From: Colius striatus | Lineage: Eukaryota > Chordata > Aves > Coliiformes > Coliidae | NCBI RefSeq assembly: GCF_028858725.1 | Contig: NC_084760.1 | Span: forward strand, 77,568,367 to 77,632,366 | Direction: 5' to 3' | Length of the DNA stretch: 64,000 bases | Shown here: positions 1 through 12,400 of the stretch, in pieces | Numbering within the stretch: the first letter of the stretch is position 1 | Layout of the letters: the number at the start of each line of letters is the position of its first letter | Translations under genes and position numbers: made by a program | Notes under the pieces: model-generated | Seen by the model: only the letters and a program-made list of their open reading frames with translations | What the model was told of the DNA's origin: nothing | Database searches by the model: none

Positions 1-267
1 GAGGATGGAGCCAGGCTCTCCTCAGTGATGTCCAGTAATAGCTCAAGGGGCAATGGATACAAGCTGGAACATAAGAGGTTCCAAAGAAACATAAGGGAAA
101 AACGGGCTGCCCAGATGGGTTGTGGAGTCTCCTTCTCTGGAGACACTTAAAACCCACCTGGATGAGTTCCTGTGTGACCTAGTCTAGGTGGTCCTGCTCT
201 GGCAGGGGGGTTGGACTAGATGATCTTTTGAGGTCCCTTCCAGCCCTTGAGATTCTGGGATTCTGTG
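1..267 (+). repeat. CR1 LINE 3' end (subfamily A, plus strand)
   Basis: The sequence matches the CR1 3' region: the codons for the end of ORF2 around CCCACCTGGATGAGTTCCTG, then GGGTTGGACTAGATGATCTT, and a terminal GATTCTGGGATTCTGTG tail. It is 5'-truncated at the window edge or beyond, and lies in a RASGRP3 intron. It resembles the copy at 27361 most. Confidence 0.92.
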
Positions 268-3200
268 GTACATGTGTATGCTTTCCATAGTGGATGATGG
301 CAGTCACTCTGGCTCCCTCTTGCTCCCAGTACTGATCAGCAAAGCTGATTTGTTATAGCTCTGTCATGGAAGAACTAATAGTCCGTTACTGCAAATTAAG
401 ACATTTATCACGTACCTGCTTTGATCTCCAGCCTCAGCTTAGGGAAGGACAAAAGCGATATAAACAGCACTGTGAACTTTAACACCACCCAGTAATTGTG
501 GGAGACCTCTGCATAGCAACCAATGAGTAATTAGTGACATGGAGTTGTTGCAGCAGCCTGATGGGTAGAATGCTACAGCTGAATCGACAGAAGCTGGGCC
601 ATTTGAGGCACGCTTCTCTTTGATGGAGTGCCAAAGCACACAAGATATTTTAAAGGGGAAAGAATCTGTAGAGCTTTTGTATGTGGAAAAATTTGTCAAA
701 GGCAATGTGACAGCATAGTTATGTCATTCCAACTGCTTCTTGATGTGATGTTATATGGGTACAAGTCCCATGCAGGTGCACCATGGAGGAAGTGCCTCAG
801 GTGCTGTAGTGTTTTCAAGGCAAAAGTGGAGCTGATCCATTAGTATATGAGCCTGCTGTCAACAGGAACTTGTGCAAAACTTTCAGCTAGGAGGACACTC
901 TTCAGTCAGTACAGCAGTCTACAAAAATACTTAAGCCAGTTGTAGTGGAGCACCTTCTTTTACACTGTCTTGCTTTTCCCTGTACATTAGTTATCATCTT
1001 GCTGGCACTATTTACTAGTACAGCTTTTAGCTAGAAGACAATTCTGCCTGGGGCAGTTATGCCACTGAAGACACACTTAAGTACATCTTTTTGCTTTTGA
1101 CTACAATTTATTTCAATGACAAAATAGGCAGATATTTGCATCCACCTGAAAATGATTTTTTTAAAATCTATGACACTGTTACCCTTGTGCTGGTAAAACA
1201 CACGGGAGATTCCAGCTGAATCACAAACAGCAAGGTCAGCATTTCTGAACATTCAATAAATTCAGCTTTGTAGTCTGTCTACACTGATTAGTACCTTTCC
1301 TCATCACATGCATGTCAAATACATAAATAAAATTTTGGTTTATACAAGTCTAGGAGTGACATAGTAGGAACTAACATTTCCCATTGGTAGAGAAACTTTT
1401 GTTGCAACTTGTCAAAAAATGTAAGAATTTATTGAGGCCTCAAATGAAACAGCCCAGAAGAAAGAGGAAGGCTCTAGTGGATTCTGGGTTTTTTTAACAA
1501 TTTGCACTCAGACCAGCAGGAACTAAAAGCTTTCTGTGAGGACTTGATAGTCTAGCACCCCTCTAGCACTTAGACTAAAAGGCCTCAAAGCATCAGTATC
1601 AAAGACTGGGTTTTTTATAATCAATTCAAATTTCTCCCCTGACTGCAGCTGTAAGAATTTCACAATACAGGCATGTAACATGTTATCATGCAACATGTCA
1701 TACTTAAAAGATTGCTGCATTTCTGCATGTTTTTAGAGCAAAAACACTTGCCAACATGTCAGTCCATCACTGTGCATTGACATTAATCTTAAGATTAAAA
1801 CATGCTGTAAGTGCTTTAGGCATGTAGAGCTGTATGGCTGTGGTCACTGCACTTCCTGATTTATTTCTTTCTTCCTTTAACTCACCTGTGCAGGTTTATA
1901 TGTTGAGTCAAGAGCCACTGAGGAACTGATAAAAGCTGTTCTGATAATTGAATAAAATAAATAAAAATTAATAAAGCAGCTCACTAACATATCTACTCTT
2001 TCTTTTTTTCCCTACCAAACATGGTAGGTTATGACCTTGTGACCATTTTTCATCTTGATGTCAAAGTCTTCACTATCTGTGTTATATGTAATAATAATAA
2101 CTGTTACATTTCTAGATGGCTTAATGATCTCCCTCTCAATTCACACCAGTTCAGAGGGAGAGAGATGGGACCCAGACTTGTTGCTCATCAGCTAATACAG
2201 GGGTGTTCTGAGGCTGTGGGCTCTTTCCTTTCTGATGCAAACCACGCTGAAGCTTTTCTGCTTGATAATGCTTCACCTGCCATTTGCCCAGCTGTAGATG
2301 CAGGACACGGGACAGTACTCCTTGCAGCACTTTTTTATGCTGCCCAGTGGGATTTGAAGCCTTACCTGAAACTATGTTCAGGTTTGTCCCATGTTTTCTA
2401 CTCGAACAAGCCAAGCTGCATGACAGATCTTCTTCCAAAGCACTGTGGAGGTGTGGAGAGAGCCAGGCTGCATGCTCTGTGCATCAAATGAGCTGCCAGC
2501 TACCATTTTTCCAGGGCCAAGCTGTTTTAAAAATAAAATAGTCTGGCTGGTGTTATCTGAAAAGCAAGTTGAAGGTTAGTCCCTTTTTGCTCAGGCTGTC
2601 TAAATAATTAGACTGCGTGTCCTGTCCTGCTGTAAACTTGCTCCTATCCCTTCCTGGAAAGACCCTGTTCTTGTTCCACTACAGTGTTGGCATTTCCCTG
2701 CCATATCATCATAGCACATCTTCGCTGCAAGCCGGGGGGATGGCTGAGCATGATTCTGCTCCTATTTCTGCATCCTACCCTCTTCTTGGTACCACACAGG
2801 GTAGGAACCTGTGTCAGCGCCACCACAGTCCCTGTATGACTTCTAGGCACAATCCCTCAGTGTGGTGCCAGGGCCAGACTGTATCATGATGGTGGCTTCC
2901 TCGGGGGATGTACCAGGAAGGAGAAAAGCAGGTTTCTGACCTTGCTTATTTCTGATGCCTGCTGTGTCCAGACACTCCTTCAACTTTGCTGTTGAATCCT
3001 CCAGAGACAGCAGTGTGGACAGTCTGCCTGGCTCTGTTTCTGAGCCTACTGGGCACTGCCACTGCCAGAGTAGCTGCACAGTGCCATGGAGGGCCCAGCT
3101 GAAGCTGTTAGCAGAGGCAAGCAACCCTTTAAAACCTTGCTTGATGTTTTCCTTAGGCACATTTTTACAGCACAGGGACTCCAGTAGTTTGTGGTTGGAA

Positions 3201-3285
3201 CTCTGACTTATAGAGCTGCTTTTGGAAGGAAGTTCAACTTCATAATTTGGATTTTTAATTCCTTGTGTTCTGATCCATGTCTCAG
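268..3285 (+). other. RASGRP3 intron, right-hand part
   Basis: Intron sequence between the CR1 tail and the first visible exon. ORFs here, such as 2021-2491, have no recognisable domain and no conserved splice context. I saw no upstream CDC25-domain exon in it. Confidence 0.7.
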
Positions 3286-3402
3286 CAGCCTACCTCCCCG
3301 ACAACTCCTAACAAGCCAGTAGTGCCACTGGAGTGGGCATCTGGAGTGGTACCAAAACCCGACCCTACCGTCATTAATAAGCACATACGAAAGCTGGTGG
3401 AT
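3286..3402 (+). CDS. RASGRP3: RASGRP3 exon: linker between CDC25 and EF-hands
   Basis: The exon follows an acceptor ending CTCAG and ends at a strong GTAAGT donor, in phase 0 on both sides (39 codons). It encodes a Pro/Thr-rich start, then [11 protein letters not shown] and a helix ending HIRKLVD that leads straight into the first EF-hand. The acceptor contains CAGCAG, so the start could be 3286 or 3289, a possible one-Gln NAGNAG variant. Confidence 0.9.
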
Positions 3403-6400
3403 GTAAGTACTGGGAAGAATGTACTAGTCAAAGAGAACAATACCTTTGATATCATTATTATAAATTTCTAATTTTTCAAGAGATTGGTTCAGTTGGTGAG
3501 AATTTCAGACATCTAGTAACAAATTTGAGCCTTTACTGATACTTTCAGAAATACTTGTTTTATTCCTGCAGTCAGTGGTGAGATTAGTAAGTAGGTTTTT
3601 CTGTACAAAGGAGCAATCTTTCAGGAGCATCCAAAGCCTGGCTGATTAGCAAATGTAAATTCAAGAAGGCAAAGCTGAGCTTTTTCAGCACTAGTCACCC
3701 AGTTTATGTCTGGTTACAGACAGCTGGAAACCAAAATACTCAGAAACAACTCACACTTTACTAGGCCCAAAGAAGGTTTCTGGAAATGCTATTTCTCATT
3801 CTCAAATTGCTGCCATTTGACAGTCCAGAGCACGTTGTGTACGTTAAAGAAAGCACTGTCTTGGTATTACATTAAAAATCTGGTCATGAGGTCATGGAGA
3901 ATTATAGCCAGGATCTTCCAGCTTCAGTTTGGAAGGTGATATGTTAGGTAATGCAAACAAAACCAAACACTACCAGTTTCCTTTGGAGAGACTGAGTCCT
4001 GTTGTGTCAGTGTGTAAGGAACTTTTAGTGATGTGAGCAGCATGCAGAGGAACCAGGAATGTGTTGTAGATAACAAAGCAAGATTTCCTTCTGCTTTTTA
4101 CAAATTAATAACTAAGTTTGTGAAGAACTATTAAATTCTCACCTTGCCAGTGTTGCAGATCATGAATTTGGCTTATGTTAAGATAAAGTCTTCGGTTCTC
4201 TCACTCAGACTTCAGATATATCTTGTGGCTTACTTTTTGCACATGCTCTTTTGTAAAAAAAGTTTCATTTTCTTTTTACTATGGGATGCCAGAATTGCAT
4301 ATGCTGTTCCTGTATTGCTTTTGTCAGTGACAAATGTGTTAATAGAGATGACTCCACATCCAAACCTCTCTTTGATAGCTTGTTTAAACAGGAAGTCTGT
4401 AGCAACTCCTTAACCTTTTCAGAATGTGCTGGGGTTCGGGGGAGGGGGCGTCTTTTTCCTGTGGGTGAGGGAGATGGAATCTCCCATTTCATGAATTTGG
4501 CCTGGTTCAGAATGTATGATCTTGAGTTTGACAGGATTAAAACATGGTTTTGAGGCTGTTAAGGATACAGCGCACCAAGAGGCCCACACCACTCTGTACA
4601 GCTGACTTCATTTTGCCAGTCTTTGTCATTTACCAGCTGCTTTGAGTTGTGCTTTAAAGCATTGTTTTTATTACTGAAAGTGTTGAATACTACTTGGGTT
4701 TGTGAGTCGGTTCCTTCTTGATGATGTATTTTTGACATCTGCCAGCCATCAGTCAATCAACAGGTGCTTAGAAACTGACTTCATCATATTCTTGTTAAAA
4801 TAGGACAACGCAAACTCAATATGTTAAATTCTTGTCTTTGACAACCAAACCTTAATCTGATGAGAGAGTCTGAGCTTCAATATGTGTCTTTCAGACAGTC
4901 TGGTTAAGTTTGATATGTTTTTCCCATCAGTATCACACGTAGCCTTAAGGCCCTTTGCACATCTCTGCAGAAAACAGAATATAGTAAGTCCTTATCAGCT
5001 AAGGAGAGCTTCCATCACTGTATGGGATCAAATTTAAAGGTTGTATGTCTGCTTTTTCTTAGCAGTGAGCTTGGGTGGGTTGATGGGAGAGAATGGTTGT
5101 TAGATACAAAGTGCTCATGATCTGGATATCGTAGTATTAGTAAACAAATCAGATTGAAACAGTATTGTGGCAGAGCAGAGGTGACCAACTAAAAGAGAAG
5201 TGAAGCCACAAACATCCAAAATACTCATGGGAAAGCTGCTGTAGGGTTGGTTTAGGTTTATTTCAGTTCCGTGATTCAAAAGCATGCTGAATGAAACAAA
5301 GGGAACATCATATGGGGAAGAAGTTTAGTGACATTTCCAATTAAGAAGAAAAATAAAGCAAGAATAATTAGTGTGAAGAGGTGTGGAGAGTCATCACTAG
5401 ACAAATACTGAGGTCAAGTTTTCTTTTAAAATTTGCCATTTTTTTCCCCTGCAGCCCAATAAATACACACGTCGAATTTAGTAAGGAGGGATAAAAGGAA
5501 TAAAACAAGACAGCAGAGCACCTGATTAGTAATGTTGAGCATTAAGATACATGTAACTGTAAGGCTGAAGAGCTGATGTAGATTCAGGATAGACTAGACA
5601 CTAGGACAATAATTTCTTCTTTTTTATCTCAGTCTGTCTTTAGGAACTATGATCACGACCATGATGGCTATATTTCTCAGGAGGACTTCGAAAGTATAGC
5701 TGCCAACTTCCCCTTTTTGGACTCTTTCTGTGTGCTGGACAAAGACCAGTGAGTTTGGAGATTTCTTTGTGGGTTTTTTTTTTCCTTTTCCTCAATCCAA
5801 GAAAATAACCAAAATCACATATTCAAGAAACGATGTCTTCTAAGGGTCCTGTATCTGACATCTCTCTTAAGGAACTTAAGATCACTTGAAGGCTGTAATT
5901 CTGTTAATTCTGTAATTCATCTAACTTTTTATGCTGTAGTCAGTTCTATAAAATCCCACTCAGCTTGGAGCCCTGCGTTACCTGGTGCTTTAAAAAATAA
6001 TATATGCAATAGTTTAATGTGAAATTCCTGCTGACACTGAGTCAAAACCCCTGGAGTATCATCATATTACAGTGAAGATGCTGCATCCAGACCAGGCATC
6101 AGACTGATGAAACAAATAAGTTGTGTACAGGACAGGAAAAATAAGTGTATATAGCCGAGAGAGAGTAACTAATATTCAAGGAGGCAGATAAAATATATAT
6201 TTCCTAGCCTGCTGGGCTTTGTAGTTCTTGTTGTCCAGAATCTCTTTGACTGTCAAGGCTGCTGGTCAGTCAGGGACATAACTGCTTGGCTTGTGTGAGC
6301 AGTAAGATCCTTCACTTAACAGCCTGGTCCATGCTCTGATACCATGAACAGGTGACAAACCAAGGTCCCAAGTTCAGTGTTTGCTGCTTAATTAAGGATA

Positions 6401-9400
6401 AGAATTATAAAGGGTTGGTTTGGTTTTTTTTTCCTGCTAGGATTGGTGCAGCTTTTTCAAAGAATGTGCTTTGTGTGCCACCTGCTTTTTGCAATGAGAA
6501 CGTCCTGAATTGCTCAGTGCCCTGAACAGTGACAGATCTACATTTTTTTTCCCTAACAGAGACGGTCTTATAAGCAAAGAAGAAATGATGGCTTACTTTT
6601 TGAGAGCTAAGTCACAGTTCCAGTGTAAAATGGGACCAGGGTTTATTCATAATTTTCAGGAGATGACCTATCTTAAACCAACTTTCTGCGAGCACTGTGC
6701 AGGATTTGTAAGTATGTTTTTAATGAATATATCTTAAACATGATTTCTTTTACCCTTTAACATAGACAGGGTGAAACTGGCTCCACACATTGCTAAAGTC
6801 CAAATACCTCATTGCACTCAGAGCACAAAAGACTTACTCATGTTGTAGCTGTGCTATCCAGTTTTGTTTTAGTGGTTCCATGAATACTGGCATTTGTCAA
6901 GAATTACTGTTGTGGAGGGGGGAAGAAACCCAAAATTGTTAGCTGAAGGACATTAGAGACTATATGAATGGCTTTACTTGGTTTATCTTAAGTCTTGAAT
7001 TTGGCTTGATTTCCCATGTAAACAAGCTCAAGGGAAAATGGGTGTCTGGAACAGAGGATGTAGATGAAGCAAAAGCAGTTCTTTCTCAGGAAATTGCACA
7101 CGGCAACATAGTTCATAATTCTCTGAATGGCCCTAACAGCCTTAATCTCTTCTCTGTTGAATTAACAGATCTTCTAATTTGGTCAAGCAATCAAAAGTGC
7201 TCCCAGCAGTTCTGTACAATATGAATTTTTAATATTTTTTTTCTTTTAGTTTGCCTCTTCTCTCAGCCATATCTTACCAGATGTCCCTGATCAGAGGGCT
7301 CTGTACATACCTGGGAAATTATTGCTTTTGTGAACGTTTGCATTGCTTGTAAACCTCTTCCAGCATTCCCACTTCAAATCAAGTAAAGAAAAAGGGATTC
7401 CTATGATTTAAAAGTTACTTTAATGCACACCCCCTGCTGAAATCCACATTTAGACAGCTAAAGCAATAAAACAGAGGGGGCCACGTCCTCTGCTTACACG
7501 TGGCCCACGTACAGGGTGTAAGCTCAGCGCACTGTCCCCACTCTCCAGCGCACATCTGCCTCTGCTGTTCTCTCACTGCTAAGTGCAAAAACGTGCCTAC
7601 TTTCAGACCAGCCCTGGGGTTCTTGCTCTTGCCCCTGCTCCCATCTTCCGCTCGCTTCTTTTGCAACACATCAGTCTTGTTCAAGTGCTCATGGTGCCTA
7701 CTGCCAACTGCTGACCACGAGGAAGAAGGAATTCCACCTATTTCCGCTAGAACTGCAAAAACCTTGGAGGTGACACGGTCAGTGCCTGCTCAGGAGCGTG
7801 CTGGTGGGCTCTAGAGCTGACAGCTCCCGCAGATAAAATGGGACAGGGGTGGTCACTGGCCTGAGCCTATTGTTTGAGGCTGCCTGCAGCCTCATTGCAT
7901 TCGTGACACTCAGTTCATGTTTGGAAGGCTTCCAGAGCAAAGCAAGGCCCAAGGACTGCCCTTGCAATGTCCTCTCCACCAGATATTTTTTCTCCTGCAT
8001 CAATCTACTAATTGGCCATTGTTGGATTTTTCACATCTCTGATTACAGCCAGTGCAGGAATACAAATGAGTAAGGGGTTGTACAGGAAATGGAAATAAGG
8101 TCATTTTTCCTGTCAACTCACTGAGTCATTGGCATTGTCCTGTGAATGACTTGGGCTGATAGGACAGGAACCAACTACAAAATCCGCTGCATCCTTGTTC
8201 TGCATTTCAGTGCTGCTCATCCATGGGTGGAAACCTAATTTCTAACTGATGCACCACTTCCCAGTCAAAGTAACGTGAACTGGCAGCACAGTGGGATGAG
8301 TTGACATGACAGTGCTATGCACTCAGTATTCAACAAAATGCCTGTTATGAAAGCGATACAAACTTTAAAGGTCAAGCTAAAATCTAATGCCATTAAGCAG
8401 TAAAATTGATATGCCCATGGCCAGTCACATTTCCGTGCTGTGGCTTGAGTTGCACCATGTGGCAGGGTAGGTGACCAGCCATCCTGCTGAGCTTTATAAT
8501 CTAAACTTGCACAGATCTTCTTACCTTAGAGCTGGCTCCAGACAGCTTTGAGGCAAAGCTATGTCAAACAAATGCAAAGCTTTAGGTCAGAAATCATGAC
8601 ACGGCACTTCAGCTACACTTTCACTACTGTGTGTAACCACAACAGTGGTGCCAAATTTGAGTAGGAGGAAGACACAGAGCTAAGAAGGTGAGGAGAAAGC
8701 TCTTCAGTGGGAACAGGTTAGAGCTTAAATCTCTTACAGTGATCCTGGGAAAAAAGTAATTGCTACTCCTCCAAGTGGGACTGGGGTCTCAGCTGTCACT
8801 ATCTAACCACAACATTCCCTGGTATATATACAGAATGAGCAGGAAAAGAGCAAGCAGCAGGCTTTCTATGACCCTACTTACAGTGTTATCCCTTCTTTAA
8901 TTCACTGTTCTTCCACATTGTCTTTCTCCAAGGCCCCATTTTTCCTGTGCAGTGTATGGGATTTTTTTTCTACCAGAATCTTCCTATTCTCTTTGTTTTA
9001 CTCTTTCTTTTGTATCCAGAATATTTTCTGTCATGACCATTTTCACCCCCTGCACACTGTGCATGGATTCTTATAAATATGGTGGGATACTACGTGCAGT
9101 TTCAACTGCCTGGATGTGCTCACCTCCCCTACTAATTTTCACATGAGTTTAATAAACAGTGCAGTCCCTGGTTATTTTTTTTCTTTAATGCTAGAACTAG
9201 AATTGCCCCTTTCTCTCTCTGCCTCTCAGAGTGAAAATGCCTGTTTTTATAACACCATGGCTATAGATACAGCACTTCTGAGTGTATAGATAACAATTTG
9301 TCAGGGAATTTTCTTACTTCCAAGCAATCCTGCTCAAGTTGCAGTGAAAGCTTCCCAAAAAGGGGAGCACACATGCTGGCTCCTGGAAGTTTGACATTTC

Positions 9401-12400
9401 TTTATGTATGGGAACAAGGACTGCTTCTGGGAGAAGGCAAAGATGGAATTTAGTGAATTTACTGCTGGTTTCAGTCTTCCATTTTATTCTTTTCTAAGGA
9501 AAAAGGCAGGTGTACAGATCAGATTGCTATAGCTAGATGTGCTGGGGACCACTTGGGGAACCAAGAACCTGGTTTTTGTCCCCAGTGGTGTTTTCTTCTG
9601 CTGTGTTTGGATGGCATAGGTCATTCACGTTTCTGGAGAATGGACATGCATTGGAAATTCCCCTGCAGATAACGATAAGTGAGCCTAGAAGCAGAATGTG
9701 CTCTGCTGGTTTCAGTAAGCTTGATATGATGGCAATTTTTCACCTGTTCAGGGAAGCAAATGTCATCTCCTCCGCTGGTAGACCCACTGTAAGTAGTAGA
9801 AACAAAGGGGAAGCCACACAAGTCTTTTCACAATTAGAGGGGGAGGTCTGCCTAACAGGAAGGGTGTTAAGAGCAGTTGTATCCTGTTTGTGCTTTTGTA
9901 GCCATTGGTACTTCCTCATTGTGACCTTATTTTCCTTGCAGCTCTCTTTTCTGATTCCTTGACGTTCTTTTGTCTTTCTTTGCAGCTCTGGGGTATAATC
10001 AAACAAGGATACAAATGCAAAGGTAAATAAATATTGCATGGATTTTTTTTCAAGCTACAGGTAGTAGAGTTTAGCACAAGTAGGTCAACTGTATTTTTTT
10101 ATTGAGGACATCTGTTAATCCAAAATTTGCTTCTAAATTTCGTGTTGTCCATGAGCAGCGACTGCTGGTCTCACTGCATTAGGGGACACAGGACCCAGCT
10201 GAGAGCTAAAGGCTCAGAGCAGCCATTGACTCCACAAGGTGTCACTTCCTACCAGCAAACACCTTGCATCTTGGAAAACCAAGTGTCCTCATCCTAATAC
10301 CGAGACATCCTGAAATGTATCTCCTGAAGGCTTGGGGTCAGGAAAAGGTCAGCTGGTGCTGCTGTCATGTATCTGTAGTGAAGTCTGATTGGCCTTGCAA
10401 TTCAATCCTGGCTGAGCTAGAAAGAAATATTTACTTCCTAGAGTGCCCAGCAGATCTCATTGCAAGATCTTCTCCAGACACTCAATTTTAAAAAGAAAAT
10501 CTAGAGATCTCACAGCCCTCTCTTTTGCTTTCATAAAATGCTTAATTTCTCACACAGTGCTCCCACCATGTTGTGCAGGTCAGAAGGATGATGTTGTAGT
10601 GGTCCTCATTGGCTTTAAAGTCCTGGACCTAGTGATTTCACCAGCAGCCCAGCTCTGGCTGAGGTGCACTGTTGGTTTGCACAGTTGTAGTTGCATCTCA
10701 GCTATTGACAGGGGAAATTTCATGCCGGGGCTTCATATTTAGATACACTCTTTTCCCTTAGTCTTACACTAACCCCCAGAAGAAAGGTCAAGAATTTATT
10801 TTTTTTGTTTAGGATACACACACACCATATTTGCGTCTCACTCTTCATCCATAAAAACATCCATGGATAACCCACCATATGTAATTCAGCTTCTCCTGAC
10901 TTGCTGCCCTCAGAGCAGCTGTGACAGGGTCAGTTGCAGTCTATGCTTTCACTGGTAGGACGAGGGAAGGAAGGTAGAGTTTTGTCACAGCAGCCCTGTA
11001 AAAGCAACCTGAGGTCTGAAAGCCAAGCTCTGCCCTGTGTCACTGCTTCTAACAGTGGCCCAGGGGAGAGAGTGCAAAAAGGTTCTGTAAAGTCAAAATT
11101 ACAGGCAATGGTGCATGAAGGTAAGAGAGCAGAGCTGCTCTCTCAGATCTCAAATTGGTCATCAAGTGTAATTAGTGCCAGCCCTTTGTTGTAGCAGCCA
11201 CCAGCTGCTCTGTGTGCCCTGGCATCACTGGAATACTGCACCCATTGTGGATGATTTCTGCCTTTAAGCCCAGAGCTGTCATGTTCTGCTTTAAACCTCT
11301 AGCACTGTGTTAGCAGGGGGAAGGAGGGCAGGAGTCCATCTGTTCAGGTCTGCTGCCTACCCCAGCACTGTGGACAATGGGGATCAAGCTAGACTCTGTG
11401 GTCTACAAGTGATGAAAGAGGTTCTCCAATGCCCAGAGATCTTTGTTGTATTGGCGGGGAGGGGAGGAGTTGTTTCTTTTAGGGCAGACAAAGCCACAGG
11501 TGGGCAGCTAATTCTGTATTAGTCATATGAACATGATGGAGGAGACCAGAACTCTCCCCTGTCATCCTAGAGCTGCTGTCCTGAGCAAAATAGGTCTTTT
11601 AGCAGAGGGCTATAGCCACAGTTATAAGCAAGTGTTCACTTAGAACAAAATGTTAGGTCATGGAGCAGCAGCAGAGAATCAAGGGAAATGGAAGTTTTCA
11701 AACACAGGTAAGGGACACAAAGGAGAGAGAGCCTGTGTTTGAGATGCACATCCTCCACCCTTTGGCCCTTTCTTGCAGACAAGGTCCTCACTGCAGTCCC
11801 ATTTCAGATAAATATATCTAGTAATGAGTGTGTCAGCAGTGATGCAAAACCCAGCACAGGCTGGGTGGGCAGGTGCTGAGCCTGTTTCTCTCAGGTGAAC
11901 GATACATGTCCACAGAGCTTACCCTGTGCTGATGTTGCTTGCTGAACTGCTTCAACTAGTGGGCTACACTGACCTCCAGTTGTCCTTCTGGAGGCTCAGA
12001 GTATGGACACTCCAAGTGTTCCTCTGACAAAGTGTGTTTACTGTAGTTGGCCCTTCTGAATCAGATAAAAAGAAAGACTCTTTTACTTGAGACTCATGCA
12101 GTGGAGTAGAAGCTTTCTGCATGACATACACAGGATCATACCAGTAATTCCAGATCTCTTCCTGGAGACTAATTTCCTCATGAAACTATCATCACCCTCT
12201 TCCTTTCTGCTGCCAGATTTCTATTAATGGCTGCCATGGAAATGATCCCGTTTTTTGCAACATCCTTCAAACCAAATGATCCATTTCTGTAAATCCCTTC
12301 ACACCTTCTGTCAAAGTATTCAATGCTTCAAAGTCTCTCCTAGTGTCTGTCTGCTAATAGCCCCGAGGGATTACCAGGTTCTGACAGCTTTCCATTTGGT

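Noticed and set aside
2021-2491. 156-codon plus-strand frame in the RASGRP3 intron
   Set aside because: No domain recognised and an equally long shadow on the other strand; not a RASGRP3 exon by sequence.
1-3285. Search for another RASGRP3 exon (end of the CDC25 domain)
   Set aside because: No open segment with matching phase and family sequence was found; the previous exon is probably left of the window.
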